Source of the DNA: Conus ventricosus
Taxonomy: Eukaryota; Mollusca; Gastropoda; Neogastropoda; Conidae
Length of the DNA: 64,000 bases
NCBI GenBank assembly: GCA_018398815.1
Contig: CM031610.1
Coordinates: 36,508,866 to 36,572,865, forward strand
Reading direction: 5' to 3'
A program made the position numbers and the translations under genes. This document shows, piece by piece, positions 22,362-33,778 of the stretch. Each line of letters opens with the position of its first letter. Position 1 is the stretch's first letter. Under the pieces are notes generated by a model, which saw only the letters and a program-made list of their open reading frames with translations, was not told the DNA's origin and searched no databases.

Positions 22362-23928
22362 AGGGAGTGCGTGTAATTGAGAGGAAAAACCCGAGATAGA
22401 AAAGGGAGTGGACAGATACGCGAGTAAAGAATAGGTTAATGAATAAAATGGAGATGGTGAGGGGAAGGGAGAAAGGAAGATCGCTGTGGTATGTACATGA
22501 GGTAAATGATTAGTGTGGCAGTACGTCTGGACAGTTCTGCGGCTGGTGTTTGTGGGATGATGGATTGGCACAGGTTTTCGATATTGATGCCAAGTGAACA
22601 GAAGGTCCCTAGTCTGGCAACAAGATGGGACTCCAGAATAGTACGCTGAAAGTTGTCACTCTTGTGATGCCACAGCGCCAGGGCTTTGGCATAATTGCTG
22701 TGTTGGGAATGGTTAAATGCAGATCGAGCGACTGGTTTGGGTCCATGATGGTGGGTGCCGGCCAGGTGTTTGCATTAACGTGTCTCAAAGTATGCAGGAT
22801 GTCTTATATACATAGATCTTAACGCACGCTTCGCAGTAGATAGCATACACTTTCCATACATCCAGTTCCCACTAGACACTTGAAGAGAACCTGATTTCAG
22901 TTCCACACTTAAGAATCCGTATTCTCCACTATATGAACAATGCAGACATTGACCCGGAGTTTGTTTGTTTGTTTGATTTGTGCAAATTTCCAGACAATCC
23001 ACCGTGGAGTCTCCATACTCCGGAGATCTTTGGTCTGGCCTCTTGTCACAAAGACTTCACCAGCTCTCTTGGCAGACGAATTTTTACTGAATTTCCATCC
23101 GAAAAATGGCTGCAGATCTGAAGAGGGGGTTGCCACTGCAGCGTTTTACGCGACAGCTCCTCCTCAGATGTTCTAAACACATTCCCTCTGATAGCACCAT
23201 CTACTGCTGACAGTGTTGGTCCTGGCTCTTGCATTGGTCACTAAATCAAAACATAAAGACTGTCCTCATTCTGTCGGACTCCCACCCTTTCTGCTCTGAA
23301 CGCCATTGCTGGCCGTAACCTCAAGCACTCTCAGTCGATGAAATCGCTTGAACTGTTCACCTATATGAAGTTTGGATTGTACCACAGTTTTTTGCTCGGG
23401 TCCCCCGATCATGTCGGCATTCGAGACAAAGAAGTGGTAGATCGACTTGCCAGAATCCACAAATGAGTTGAATAAATTCTATCTTTCACGCTGATCTGCA
23501 CCCTAAAGCTAAGGCTTATATCAAAGGCCTCTGGCAAGAGGAATGGGATTTGCAGACAGAAAACAAACTGATTTCCAGGGCGGCCGTAAAGAAGAAAGTC
23601 TTTTGCCGTTCGCACCCAGGCCACTCCTTGAACACCCACTCATATCAGTTAAAAGGGGGAGAAAAAGCTCCGTGCTACATTTCATGTGATGTACCACTCG
23701 CCACGAAGGCATGTTCTTACAGAGTGTTGGGACTTGCATGTCAGACATAAACACTTCATAGCAGACTCCATGAAAATCTTGTTTGGAGATGTCCCACGTA
23801 ATGTTATCGTTTAACTTCTGAAAGATCAACATTTTTCATCTAAGAATTTACGGAAGAAAGATGTCAAAGCAATTCCAGCGTTTCATGAAGAGAGCTTTGC
23901 CGTTCTCAGCCATAATCATCCTGAGTGG

Positions 23929-23978
23929 CGCGCGCGCACACCACACACACACACACCCACACACACACACACACACAA
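23929..23978 (+). repeat. CG/CA-rich microsatellite
   Basis: GCGCGC followed by CA runs. Confidence 0.9.
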
Positions 23979-24009
23979 GCGTATGCCTGCACTAAAACAC
24001 CAAGTGTCC

Positions 24010-24400
24010 ACAGAACCGACAATCGGGTGAATCAAGTTGTGATTGGCGGGTCAATATTCCAGATGTGGAGTCGGTATCGAAGACCGAGGCGTCAATACTG
24101 AAGTTTGCAGGGTCAGTGTTGAAGATTGTCTGGTCAATGTTCGAGGTTCTAAGGACAACGTCGAGAACTGTACAGGTAGTATCAATGGGAAAATTTGGGA
24201 AATGGCATGTTGACATCGTCTGTCAAAAGTGAAGACGGTAAAGTCAACATCGGAAATTGTAAGGTCGATATCAAAGATTGTACATTCGATCAGTATCGTA
24301 AACTGTGCGACTGTAGTAAGCTTATCAGTGTCGAAAATTTCATAGCTGTAGGGTTTGAATCTCGTATAACTGAAGGGTCGGTATCCAAGATTGTTGGGGC
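24010..24400 (+). repeat. Degenerate minisatellite (GTCRRTRTTGAAGATTG-like)
   Basis: Diverged units of roughly 24-33 bp such as GGTCAGTGTTGAAGATTGTC and GGTCGATATCAAAGATTGTA. Minus frames 24,051-24,440 show the matching peptide periodicity (TIFNTDPANFSID-like) and are repeat artefacts rather than a gene. Confidence 0.65.
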
Positions 24401-25214
24401 GGGGGGGGGTGGGGTGGGGTGGACATTGACGGACTAGCACTCGTGTGCATGCAAAGACAAAGTGCTCTCGCCAAGCTGGAATGCAATGCAGACACGAAAT
24501 TTCATAAATAGTGGACGCTAGCCGAGCTGTCGATGCATTTTCTGCATTATGAAATTAAGGCAAACCGTGCTGGATTTTTTTTTTACCCCGCGCCTCCCAT
24601 ACGAATCGGTGTAGTCATTTGAATTATATTCAGTCCACAACTTATTGAACTACGCATTTTAACATAAGATGAACTCTCAAAATGGCTATAAAAGATTTAC
24701 GATGAGGAAAAAAAAGCGCATGCGCGCCTGTAATGCATGTTGCTCTCGTTTACGTTCTCCAATGACTTTAGCGTTACAATGAAGACAGCTTTGTATTTTA
24801 CCTCATGGCTCGTTGGTGACCGCACTTCAAGTAGTATGTTCGCCTGGATAACGGCCGTTTTGAGCAAGTGAAATGTTAGTTACAATAACAGTAACCTAAA
24901 TTTGGAATAACAATATATCTTCGGCTAGGTATTGAATTTAACCTTCTCAGTCAGTTCAAAGAAAAGTTTTAAAAAGTATTGCGATTTCACCCACTGATTA
25001 TCACATTTCTGTATAAATAAAACTGTTGGGTTTAACATACATTTTTGCCGTTCTGCACGTTTGTGTGAAGGCCAACGTTAACTCAGTTTTGAGAAAGGAC
25101 AGATCTGTCTGAAAACATAGGTGGGCAAATTTAAGGAGGGGAGTGAAAGTGCTGAAAGACCGAAAAGCTGATCAGCTTTTTTTTTTTCTGTCCCTTAACT
25201 TTCACACTTCAGCG

Positions 25215-25234
25215 CCCCCCCCCCCCCCCCCCCC
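25215..25234 (+). repeat. Poly-C tract (20 C)
   Basis: Homopolymer run; no gene nearby. Confidence 0.85.
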
Positions 25235-26759
25235 GTGGGCGTGTTCGAGTTAACTGCCAGGCAAATGTACACATCTTTCTTCCCCCTCGTTTTGTACTGG
25301 ACACTCTTCGCATTTCCCACGCACTCAAAAGCGACTCGAACACAAGACGGGTAAAACGAAAGTGACCTCGGCCACTTTTATTATCTTTAGCGCAGCGGCT
25401 AAATCAGATCTGTCAAAGAAATGAAGACACCAGAGGCTAAATGAGTGAACAGTGTGACCTCCACAAAAAGAACAAAAACCATTGTAACGTGGGAGAAAAA
25501 ATACATACTATACAATCGTCAGTACATATACAATAGCAGTCATGTTACAAACACAGTAGCAATAGTGTACATCCAACCTTGACATTTGGTTATACGAATT
25601 CTTTAATACTGAATCGGGGGAGCAGCAGACAGGATAGACGGCTGTCCACTCCAGAATAATTCATCAAATCTTGAGAACAGAAAAGGAAACATACGCGAAG
25701 AGATGCACAGACAAATCAACGGGTGTGATCTGACGTTTCAAAGGAAGAAAATGAACACAAATCTGACGTTTCAAAGGAAGAAAATGAACACAGAGCCCAT
25801 TTTCACGTCCCATTGATGTCCAGTACTCGCGGGAGGAAGCAGCGTTCTCTTAACACTTCATCTCCCTATGCTCGGATACCTTAAGGCAGTGGCCACGAGG
25901 TCAGCAAAGAATCTGTGACTAAAACGGCTTGTTCACCGCCAAGCTCCTTTCCGTCTGTCGTTTTTCCTTACCCGTGGCAACGCACCCACTGCCTGAACGT
26001 AGACGTACGGACGGGAAGGGGGTGGTGGGTCTGGAAGCTCCGACCATGGGTACCAGGTGATCGCTGCTCGGCAGTGACAGCGTCATCTTGGACACCCTGC
26101 CAGACGGCCTGTTTGATTTGTTCATTCACTGTGGTGGCCAACGCCCAACCCAGCGTACACTGCTACGTCACATGAAAACACTCGCTCGCGCACACACATA
26201 CACCTCTTTCGCGTCTGTATGAACTCGAAGAATGTTTTAAAGTCCGTCTTAGAAAAAAAACGATGCTTAAATGTCTATATGGATTTGTAATAATGCTTAA
26301 GACTGTATGAACTGGAAAGAAATAATGCTTAAAAGTCTGAACTATGTGAACTGGTGAGAATCGGATGTTTGAAAACGTGAGAACGCAGCGTCTTTTAAGA
26401 TCCATTTCTGAAAGGAAAAAATAAGTGTACACGGCCATGTTCTTCCAGATGACCTCGACAGAAATCGAGTGGCCTTTTACACGGCGATCTATGGGCTTAT
26501 TGCACACACAACTACCGGCCGTGTCTTGAGCTGTTCCGGGCACGTGTCCCCCATTGGTCAACGGAAAAGAACATGCACCACCACGCACACACACATTGGG
26601 CACTATCAACGCGAAACGGTCACACACAAAGGCTAGCGTACACAGAAAAGGACAAGTTGAACGTCTTGCGCATTCTTCGCGTGCGGAGATGAGAATGAAC
26701 TTTATGCGTCAAATGTAATATGCTCAACACACAATTTCCAACATTAGCTTAAAAGAAAG

Positions 26760-26960
26760 ACCAATAACGACGAATCCATTCTAAAATATTCAACACAATG
26801 CAATCTTAATTGACATTCACACATAACTCCATTCTAAAATATTCAACAATGCTATCTTCCAACACAATGCTATCTTAATTGACACATTCACACGCATAAC
26901 TCCATTCAAAAAAATATCCAACACATTGATATCATTGACAGTCACACGCATAACTCGCTC
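26760..26960 (+). repeat. ~65-bp tandem repeat, about 3 copies
   Basis: Units share TCCATTCTAAAATATTCAACA, CAATGC.ATCTTAATTGACA and TTCACACGCATAACTC. Confidence 0.75.
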
Positions 26961-27977
26961 TTCGTCATTACGCAGGTGTCATAAGATAAAGATAAAAAAA
27001 AAAATGCGTGGAGACGCTCGACCAGCGAGTGATAGCGATCCTGTCGTGGTTGCGATGTTCTATGTACGTGAAGCCACCAACAGATGAATTCCGAGTGCAC
27101 GTGGTGATCCGGAAGACTGACATTCTCACGTCGGCTTAGCAAGCATGATGAAGCTGGACCCGGTTCTCTGAAAGAAACGAGAAAGTCACATGATCACATT
27201 TGCATTGTCAGATTTCCTGTCGAAGATAATTGGCTCTTCCCTGGATAACACTGGGTGACGAGGTATACACAAACTCAAGTGGAGGCGTTTGGTATAAAAT
27301 GATCTAAAAAGTCCGTATTCTGCACACAAATCGAAATCCTTTGGTCACTTCCATACAGACGGACATGTATAGACAAACTCACGTGAAACATTTACGGCCT
27401 TATGAAATTAACGTAAGTCCGTACTTGTACCGCCCATCACAAGAGATACCCGTCACCTGACCTTTCGCACGCATTAGACAAAAATACCTCCGTGCTTTAA
27501 ACCCGCAACTGCGCGTCCAGTCTAATCATTGAGAGGGTGAAGAATCCTTAGGATAGAACGCGACGGACAGACCAGACTTAGTTTCTACTAATCCGTTTCA
27601 CCATATAACATTAACCCATGTGGTTATTCTCCTTAAATTGTTAACCCATGTTACTTTCCTTAACATTTTAACCCATATCTTAACCCACTTGGCTACTCTC
27701 CTTACAATCTGTACAGATGGAGCTAAAGGGTTAAACTAGGCATGTGTACTCTCCCCTGCTCAAATATAAAAATATCTTCCCCAACGTTTCCAAGCAATCC
27801 TCCACCTCCTCTCTCCCCCGCACGAAACCTTCTGGAAGCGTGGCCATGCCATCGGGTGTCGACCTGTGCAAATCAATCGGAGAGCAAACCCATGCAGGAC
27901 CCGATGCGTTCCTATCAATCTGATCCAGCTACAAGCAAACGCTACCGAAAAAAAAATATGGGAAGGTAGCAGCAGAT

Positions 27978-28024
27978 GGGGGGGGGGGGGATAGAAAGTT
28001 GAGGGGGGGGGGGGGGGGGGGGGG
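27978..28024 (+). repeat. Two poly-G tracts (13 and 22 G)
   Basis: G runs at 27,978-27,990 and 28,003-28,024 separated by ATAGAAAGTTGA. Confidence 0.85.
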
Positions 28025-30638
28025 TGGTTCAGATTGGGAGGAGAGAGGCAGGTAGAAAGGATGGAGCACAGAAGACGTGGGAATGGAGACGGGGGTGAAA
28101 GGGAAGAGGTGATTCAAAGAGCGAGGGGAGGAGGGGGATGTAATGAGGCGATTCATCCTTTATGCCAGACCTAGAGACGGTCTCCAATACTTGCAGCCCC
28201 CCGAGCCGTGCACATTTTCAGCGGTAGATTTCCAAGCACACGGGGCAAGATGGACAATGGTACAAGAAATTGTGTATGGGTCCATTTGACATTTTCCATT
28301 CATAAACATGGACATTCGGTTAGTTCAGACAACTGAGGAGGAAAAGAAGCGAGTGTTGATTATTGTCAACTGGTGTGCAAAAAAAGAAAAAAAATGGATA
28401 CGTTTACAAGTCACTTCTACTATATAAGTGGGAAAAAAGTGATTAAGATGGCTCGAGCAAGCTTCCATTGGCTGCACGTGCAAAATGTTTAGGCATGTCG
28501 GAGATACTTTCCGGAAAGCGGAAAGCGAGGCGAAAATGGCACAAAATGCACACCTAAACATCAACGTGCATACGCCACATTGAAATGACAAGTCACCATA
28601 GCCCACCAAAACAAAAACGGGATCAAAACTGAAACAAAAAAAGGGAAACCAGGGGTGGCAATATCCTCCCGCATTCCACGATCAGAGCAGCCCACAGAAG
28701 CCAAGAAAGGATCGGGGAGTAACTAGCTCACCGTCTGACCGACGTCGGATGAAAAGCTTAACATGGCGGCAACCAACGCCCGTCAGCGAGACGTTGGCTC
28801 AGATCGTGAATGTTAAAGTGCCTGGAAACATTAAACACAGCATGGAATGAATACCTCCTCCCTGTCAGCCTTTTTCTCCAAGGTCAATCGCTTTAACCTG
28901 TCTGCCGTTTAAAAGCACAGAACTGAGGTTGAGGTGTAATAGCTTTTTGGTCTTTGCTGAACCTTCGCTGCATGTGATTATCGACAAAATAGCATTCAAC
29001 ACTAAGCGAGGCATCTCTCGCACACCTGAGTTTTATCATTCTAGGTGAAAAAACAAACTGCATTAACCTAACAGAAATCGATCCGATATATACCTGGAAT
29101 ATCATTCAGTGCTAATTCAGTACCTATTTCTACCGCATTTTTGTTTGAACATGATTGTAATCTTGTACAGAACATAACAGAAACTCAATGAATGCAGTGA
29201 TTACATAAACCATGGCAGAATCATACCGATTCACTTCTCGTTACAGCCGGTCATTTAAATGCAATTCAGTACAAACCAGCACGTTGACATACCATAAAAT
29301 GAACGGTTACACACAACTGCACATATCCAACGTGAAGTGGTCCTAAGAGGGGGTTGGAAGGAGGCGGAGAGCGGGAAAAGGGCGGTAACAGCAGCATGCA
29401 ACATCAACGTAAAACTCATTGTGTGAAGAATATGTACAATTTCATCGATTTCCGTGACTAGACGCCACAAGCGTGAGATCAAGACAGGTGTCCATGTCCA
29501 CTGTATTAGTTGTCCTTGGCAACGCAAAACATGTCACGACAAAGTGCCTTATCACATCACCTGCGATTAAGTTCATATTTTGATCCATTCGGCGAGCGAC
29601 CATTGTTCCAAAATAAGACATTTTCATCTCGCCCTGTGCACACAATTCAAGACGCCAACAACGCACTTGCAACATCGGAGTCCATTGGGACGTTTTACTT
29701 TCAGATCCCTTTGGACTGGTCATGAACATGCTATAGAGTCCAACTCCTGAACCGAGTTCTTGCTCTCAACTGCGGAAGGGTACTCTCGACCAAAGACGAG
29801 TGGAAAGAGGTAGGCACAAACGAGAGCCCGTCTTGCTGCTCCACGAAGTCTGGGATGTTTGGCTGTTCCTTGGCGACACGTGTACAGAACCGACAGGAAG
29901 AATGCTGCTGTAACGGTCCAGCGTTATTTCACTGTATGCTACTTTCACACAGCTCCGTTGCTGAAGAACCCGGCCAGGTCAACTGTGGTTGAAGCAACCG
30001 TTTTTTTTTTTTTTCCGTCTGCGTTTTTAAGTAGCTTCAGAAGATCAGCAATATACTGGAAGCAGAATTCCAAGTGAACTCAGGCGGATAGTCCAAACAA
30101 GTGCATACAAGAAACTTATCACAGGATATCTAGTTTTTAAGCATTTCTCTTTGGCACATTTCAGGTTCAATTGTACTTTTTTCCATACTTTGAAGAGCCA
30201 CACACAGCCACTACCGATGCCCAATTTCCGTTGCATTCGCATGCAGTAGCATTTCCCATCACACTTGTTACTTTTTTGTTTACTTGAGACAGAAAACATG
30301 TTTAACCGGTATAAAAAAAAAAAACCAAACCCTGTGACTAATTCTGTTTGATATCAACTGTTCTGCTGATGAAGCCAATACTTAATATCTGATCCATGTC
30401 GAAGTACACATGACCGCTGAATCTTTCTGGAGACGATTCATTGTCGAGGAAACTAAAACTATGTCTACTCGCAAATCAGGGCGGCTACGCCAGTTGGCAA
30501 TATTTTGGCACATGCATGGACTCTGGCCTAAATTCTCACCCTCTTGATCTACTGTTCTTCAGCCTTTTAACTTTCAGCTTTCGCTTCTGCGCAACTTTCA
30601 TACACGCATCACACCACAGTCAGCAGATGGTCTTGGTT

Positions 30639-31340
30639 TCAGCATTCTGTATCTTTGATCATGGGCACATTATCGAACGTCTGAAACACCACCGTTTTGG
30701 TCTGTTTGGACTTGGAGTCGCTCTCCGTGGAGTCCTTGCTGCCCGTGCTGGTGTGGGACGAGTGTCCTCCTGGGACGAGGTCAGCTGGGAGGGCATGGTC
30801 TCCAGCATCACTGTCTCCGCTCTCCGCTTCCAGATGGGCGACCCCCCTGCCCCTCCGGAATTGACCGAGGTAGTGGAGTAGTTCACGGGGTTGGAGCTGG
30901 CGAACTGCAGCCGGGCGGACCCGCTGTGGCTGGAACTGCTCAGGTTGGACATTGAGGAGCAGGGGCTGCCCCTCTTGGACGAGTCCCGAGTCTCCGAGGA
31001 GATCGTGAACGACGCGTTGGCGTCCAGGCTCGCTTCATTGATATCCCCTATAGTTTTGCTTCGCGTTTTGAACACATTCTCGTAGCTGATCGTTCCGACT
31101 TTCTCGTCCACATCCATGGAGTGGCGTTCCGAGTCCGGGCACTTGGGTGTGCGGCGCTTCTGGAGAGTGTGTGGGCTGGACAGGTGCTGGTTGCACACTG
31201 CCGTGTCCGAGGTGCTGGGTGGGGTATGGTGGCGAGGGGACAGGGAGCTACCCCTAATGGGCGGGATGGGAATTTTCCTTACACATTCTCGGATGGTTTG
31301 CCGGATCACCTTCATGAAGTCCGACTTGGCCTCCGCCGTG
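30639..31340 (-). CDS. sif: sif-like last exon: end of PHc and Ser-rich C-terminal tail
   Basis: The acceptor before 31,340 (TGTTTCAG) joins in phase 2. The exon starts STAEAKSDFMKVIRQTIREC, the closing helix of the second PH domain, followed by basic and Ser/Pro-rich tail (SSLSPRHHTPPSTSD, SSSSHSGSARLQFASS). As read, the frame ends at 30,659 after an Arg/Pro-rich stretch. The alternative frame after the GGG at 30,772-30,774 gives SSHTSTGSKDSTESDSKSK and ends ...VPMIKDTEC with TGA at 30,639-30,641. That version keeps the exon's GC-rich third-position usage, so I prefer it and infer one missing base. Confidence 0.8.
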
Positions 31341-31596
31341 CTGAAACACAGGGAACACTGCTGACTGACCGACCTGGACTGGGTATGCACATGGTTGACA
31401 TCTTTACATTGTGTCGAATGCGTGACTATGTACGTGTGCGTCGGTGCACGCGTGCTGAGGAATACGGGTTAGTTGCTTGTAAAGATTACAATTTACTTGA
31501 ACACGTTTTAAAAAGTCAGTAGCATAAATTACAATATGTCCTTTGCCCATGATCTTGCCTAAAGAACTACACACATGCCTCAATGCGTTTTACCGA

Positions 31597-31820
31597 AGAG
31601 AAGGTAAATATCTATGTTCAAGACCACCCATCTTATTTGCACAAAAAACCCCCTTTTCACAAACAAGTCACGTCCTTCTCATGTCGCTTTTAACCAAAAT
31701 TAACACCCGTTTTACAATCAAACTTAACATGCAAAAATCGACGAAATCGTTACTTTAAAATGGGGGGCTTTCGTGCAAGATAAGATTTGGTGATCGTGAA
31801 CATAGATATTTACCTTCTCT
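31597..31820 (+). repeat. Left TIR of the Polinton-derived element (with internal fold-back)
   Basis: Begins AGAGAAGGTAAATATCTATG and itself ends with the complement (ATAGATATTTACCTTCTC at about 31,803-31,820), so the arm can fold on itself. The inner part keeps TAACACCCGTTTTAC and CGATTTTTGCATG-type words mirrored in the right TIR. Confidence 0.9.
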
Positions 31821-31929
31821 CGAAGAGCATAAAAATCATTATAAAAAAAGTGCAAAACATACATAATTCTGACAGCATGTGTTTTATGTGGTGTGTTTTA
31901 GCGCATTTACATCCTGTTAAAAATCATGC

Positions 31930-32970
31930 AGAGTATCTAATTATGAACAATACAAAGATAGCCTGAACTTTGATAACATAACCTTCCCATTAAGTATAGA
32001 ACTGAGTAAAGCTGCTAGAGTGTCTGAATCAGATGCGAAAGACTGGCTTTCAAAACAGGCAATTTGGCAAATATATCTGCCTGCCCCAAAAAGAATAATA
32101 AGGCCTAGATTTGTTAATTCAGTTCCAAATGACACCCACCAAATGGACTTGCTGTATCTTCCACATGACAAAGAAGAAAAAAGTTTAAGTATGCTTTTAC
32201 AGTTGTTGACATGGCTTCAAGATACAAAGACGCTGAACCTTTAACGGATAAAAGCTCAACTGCTGGTGGCTTTACAACAAATATACATGCGAGGCCCATT
32301 AAAGTATCCTAGGATGATTCAAGTTGATGATGGAAAAGAGTTTAAAGGTTCTGTAATTAAAGTATCCTAGGATGATTCAAGTTGATGATGGAAAAGAGTT
32401 TAAAGGTCTGTAAACCAACTGTTTTAAAACATGTTACAGTTAAGAGGGATCCCAGGCAACCATCGATCACAAGCCCTAGTAGAAAACTTTAATAATCTAG
32501 CTGAACGCCTGTTTACCTATCAATATCACAGAGAAATTATGGACACTACGAAGTACAGAGAACGCAACACAGAATGGGTTAGGAGATTGCCAGCAGTCTT
32601 ACGTACAATGAAGAATTTAAAGCAACAGGCCTTAAACCAGTAAACGCAATCAAATTAAAAAAAATAGCATTACTGAAGATGTGCAGGGGACTCAAAAACT
32701 CTTGCCGTTTGGGCTAAAATTAAGATACTTGTATGCTCCTGGAGAGGCAGAGGGCGATGTTAGAATTAGAGCTACAAATCCTATATGGAGCGTATATGAA
32801 GTTGAACGAATTATGAAAACATCCCCTCCCGTATATTATTTAAGAGAAACTCTTTCTGCTAGCGGTGCTACTACGTCTAAAAAGCCCGCCCCTAAAAGAT
32901 CGTTTGTTCGCGAAGAGCTGCAAGTTGTCCCAAACACAGTGAGTTTTAAAAAAAGTTTTATTTTTTGCTA
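31930..32970 (+). pseudogene. Polinton-type integrase (c-int), disrupted
   Basis: Retroviral-type integrase of the Maverick/Polinton class. In order: N-terminal region with SDAKDWLSKQAIWQIYLP, first catalytic Asp in THQMDLLYLP, TVVDMASRYKDAEPL, second Asp in MIQVDDGKEF, the Glu region in ENFNNLAERLFTYQYHRE, EWVRRLPAVLRTM, and a chromodomain-like end with LRYLYAPGEAEGD, RATNPIWSVYEVERI and SFVREELQVVP. A 58-bp direct duplication (32,298-32,355 repeated from 32,356) falls on the second Asp and breaks the frame; further shifts are near 32,190, 32,430 and 32,620. Not functional as read. Confidence 0.8.
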
Positions 32971-33029
32971 ATTTTTTAAAAAAAATTTTGTTAAACTTAT
33001 TTTTTTTAACCTATTTTGGAGTTAACTGA

Positions 33030-33182
33030 TCATGTTTGTTTTTCAATGTTCTGTTTAATTGCATCAGTGTCTACCTGTTGTGAAGTAAAAGTCTTTCTCC
33101 ACTCCTTTTGAAGTTCAATTTTTTGTCGTCTGTAATCCTCATCGGCCATAAGCTTCTGAAATTCTTCGTCTAATGTTTTCAT
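33030..33182 (-). CDS. Small Polinton ORF, 50 residues, charged helical
   Basis: ATG at 33,182 to TGA at 33,030. Begins MKTLDEEFQKLMADEDYRRQ and continues Lys/Gln/Glu-rich; the pattern suggests one long helix, possibly coiled coil. It lies 26 bp downstream of the hydrophobic ORF and converges with the integrase. I do not recognise a family. Intact ATG, no stops and no repeats argue for a real gene, but it is short. Confidence 0.45.
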   Translation of the reverse strand: MKTLDEEFQKLMADEDYRRQKIELQKEWRKTFTSQQVDTDAIKQNIEKQT

Positions 33183-33208
33183 CCTGTAATGATTTGCTTA
33201 TTCTTAAT

Positions 33209-33541
33209 CTAATGACAAAGTTTTGCTGATGCTAGGGCAACAATAGCAGTGTGCTTTTGTAATTTAGGAGTTAATTTTTTTAAAACGGCACTTACAATCA
33301 TAGACATGGCGCCTAAAACTAACCCGAGACTCCCTAATGCTAAAGAGACTGGCGCCCCAGTAGCTAAAAGAGCAACACTAGACCCAGCACTTACGCTAGC
33401 TACAGCTGATGAGCCAGTAATTACATAAGCATTTAAAGCTTTAGAATATTTTTTTCTAGTAGCCCTATACTTATCCAAGTCACTTTCTATTTCCTTTTGA
33501 AGTTCAGTTATTTGCTCTAACTTAATCTTATTTTTAAAATT
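33209..33541 (-). CDS. Polinton coiled-coil plus hydrophobic Gly/Ala/Ser-rich protein
   Basis: The open frame from 33,541 begins with a heptad-like charged stretch (KIKLEQITELQKEIESDLDK). It then has two hydrophobic Gly/Ala/Ser segments (about SSAVASVSAGSSVALLATG and ALGSLGLVLGAMSMIVSAVL) and a basic end (KKLTPKLQKH, then TAIVALASAKL). Coiled coil plus membrane-active Gly-rich hairpin is a layout I associate with a recurrent small Polinton protein of unknown role. No ATG is present in frame; it follows the stop of the previous ORF directly in the same frame. The start codon may be mutated, or the product may depend on the upstream ORF. Confidence 0.55.
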   Translation of the reverse strand, partial: NFKNKIKLEQITELQKEIESDLDKYRATRKKYSKALNAYVITGSSAVASVSAGSSVALLATGAPVSLALGSLGLVLGAMSMIVSAVLKKLTPKLQKHTAIVALASAKLCH

Positions 33542-33778
33542 TTATACATATCTTCTTATTAATCCTTCTGGCAGCACTTCATCAACAGAGTAAAACGCAA
33601 TAAAATCAACATACTTAATGAAAATAGAGTCGAGTACCGTTAGTTTGTCTTTGTCAACATTCACAGTAACTTTGTCAGATGATGAAAAAGTGTTTATTTC
33701 ATCTCCGTTTTTAGTAATAATCAGCCTAAGAGGTCCATCTAAGTTTTCAGACGATAATTGTACTCCTCTTGCTAACAC
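33542..33778 (-). CDS. Polinton small beta-rich ORF, 78 codons
   Basis: Overlaps the end of the 33,747-34,436 frame in another phase. Starts MLARGVQLSSENLDGPLRL, later VTVNVDKDKLTVLDSIF, and ends RRYV at TAA 33,542. Alternating hydrophobic/polar pattern suggests beta strands. It may be the C-terminal part of the upstream protein separated by a one-base shift, or a separate overlapping gene; I cannot decide. No family recognised. Confidence 0.4.
   Translation of the reverse strand: MLARGVQLSSENLDGPLRLIITKNGDEINTFSSSDKVTVNVDKDKLTVLDSIFIKYVDFIAFYSVDEVLPEGLIRRYV

Larger units (their letters stand above)
21230..23830 (+). mobile_element. Degraded non-LTR retrotransposon (Jockey/CR1-like LINE)
   Basis: Plus-strand fragments in the order of a LINE ORF2. 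Reverse-transcriptase pieces come first: IPKPGKDFASPSSCRPVALT and LCKLMENMNSRLMG at 21,395-21,500, HSAVDHVVRLEITIRNAF at 21,555, VRFGTMLSDVRGQEFGVP near 21,750, and IPAVKEAKFLD near 22,095. An RNase H-like part follows at 23,255-23,460 (TVLILSDSHPFCSE), and LISRAAVKKKVFCRSHPGH lies near 23,570. Many stops and shifts are present and the catalytic FADD-type box is not recognisable. A GT microsatellite lies inside. Dead copy. Confidence 0.65.
25370..30638 (-). other. Possible long 3' UTR or downstream flank of the sif-like gene
   Basis: No coding sequence recognised between the gene's stop near 30,640 and 25,370 on either strand. TTTATT at 25,377-25,382 is an AATAAA on the minus strand and is one candidate polyadenylation signal; others closer to the stop may exist. 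Local contents are a duplicated GATCTGACGTTTCAAAGGAA (25,728 and 25,761), a ~65-bp repeat (26,760-26,960) and poly-G runs near 27,978 and 28,003. Transcript extent is not determinable here. Confidence 0.25.

Noticed and set aside
24051..24440. 129-codon minus-strand frame with FDTD/IDQTIF-like periodicity
   Set aside because: Periodicity comes from the underlying degenerate minisatellite.
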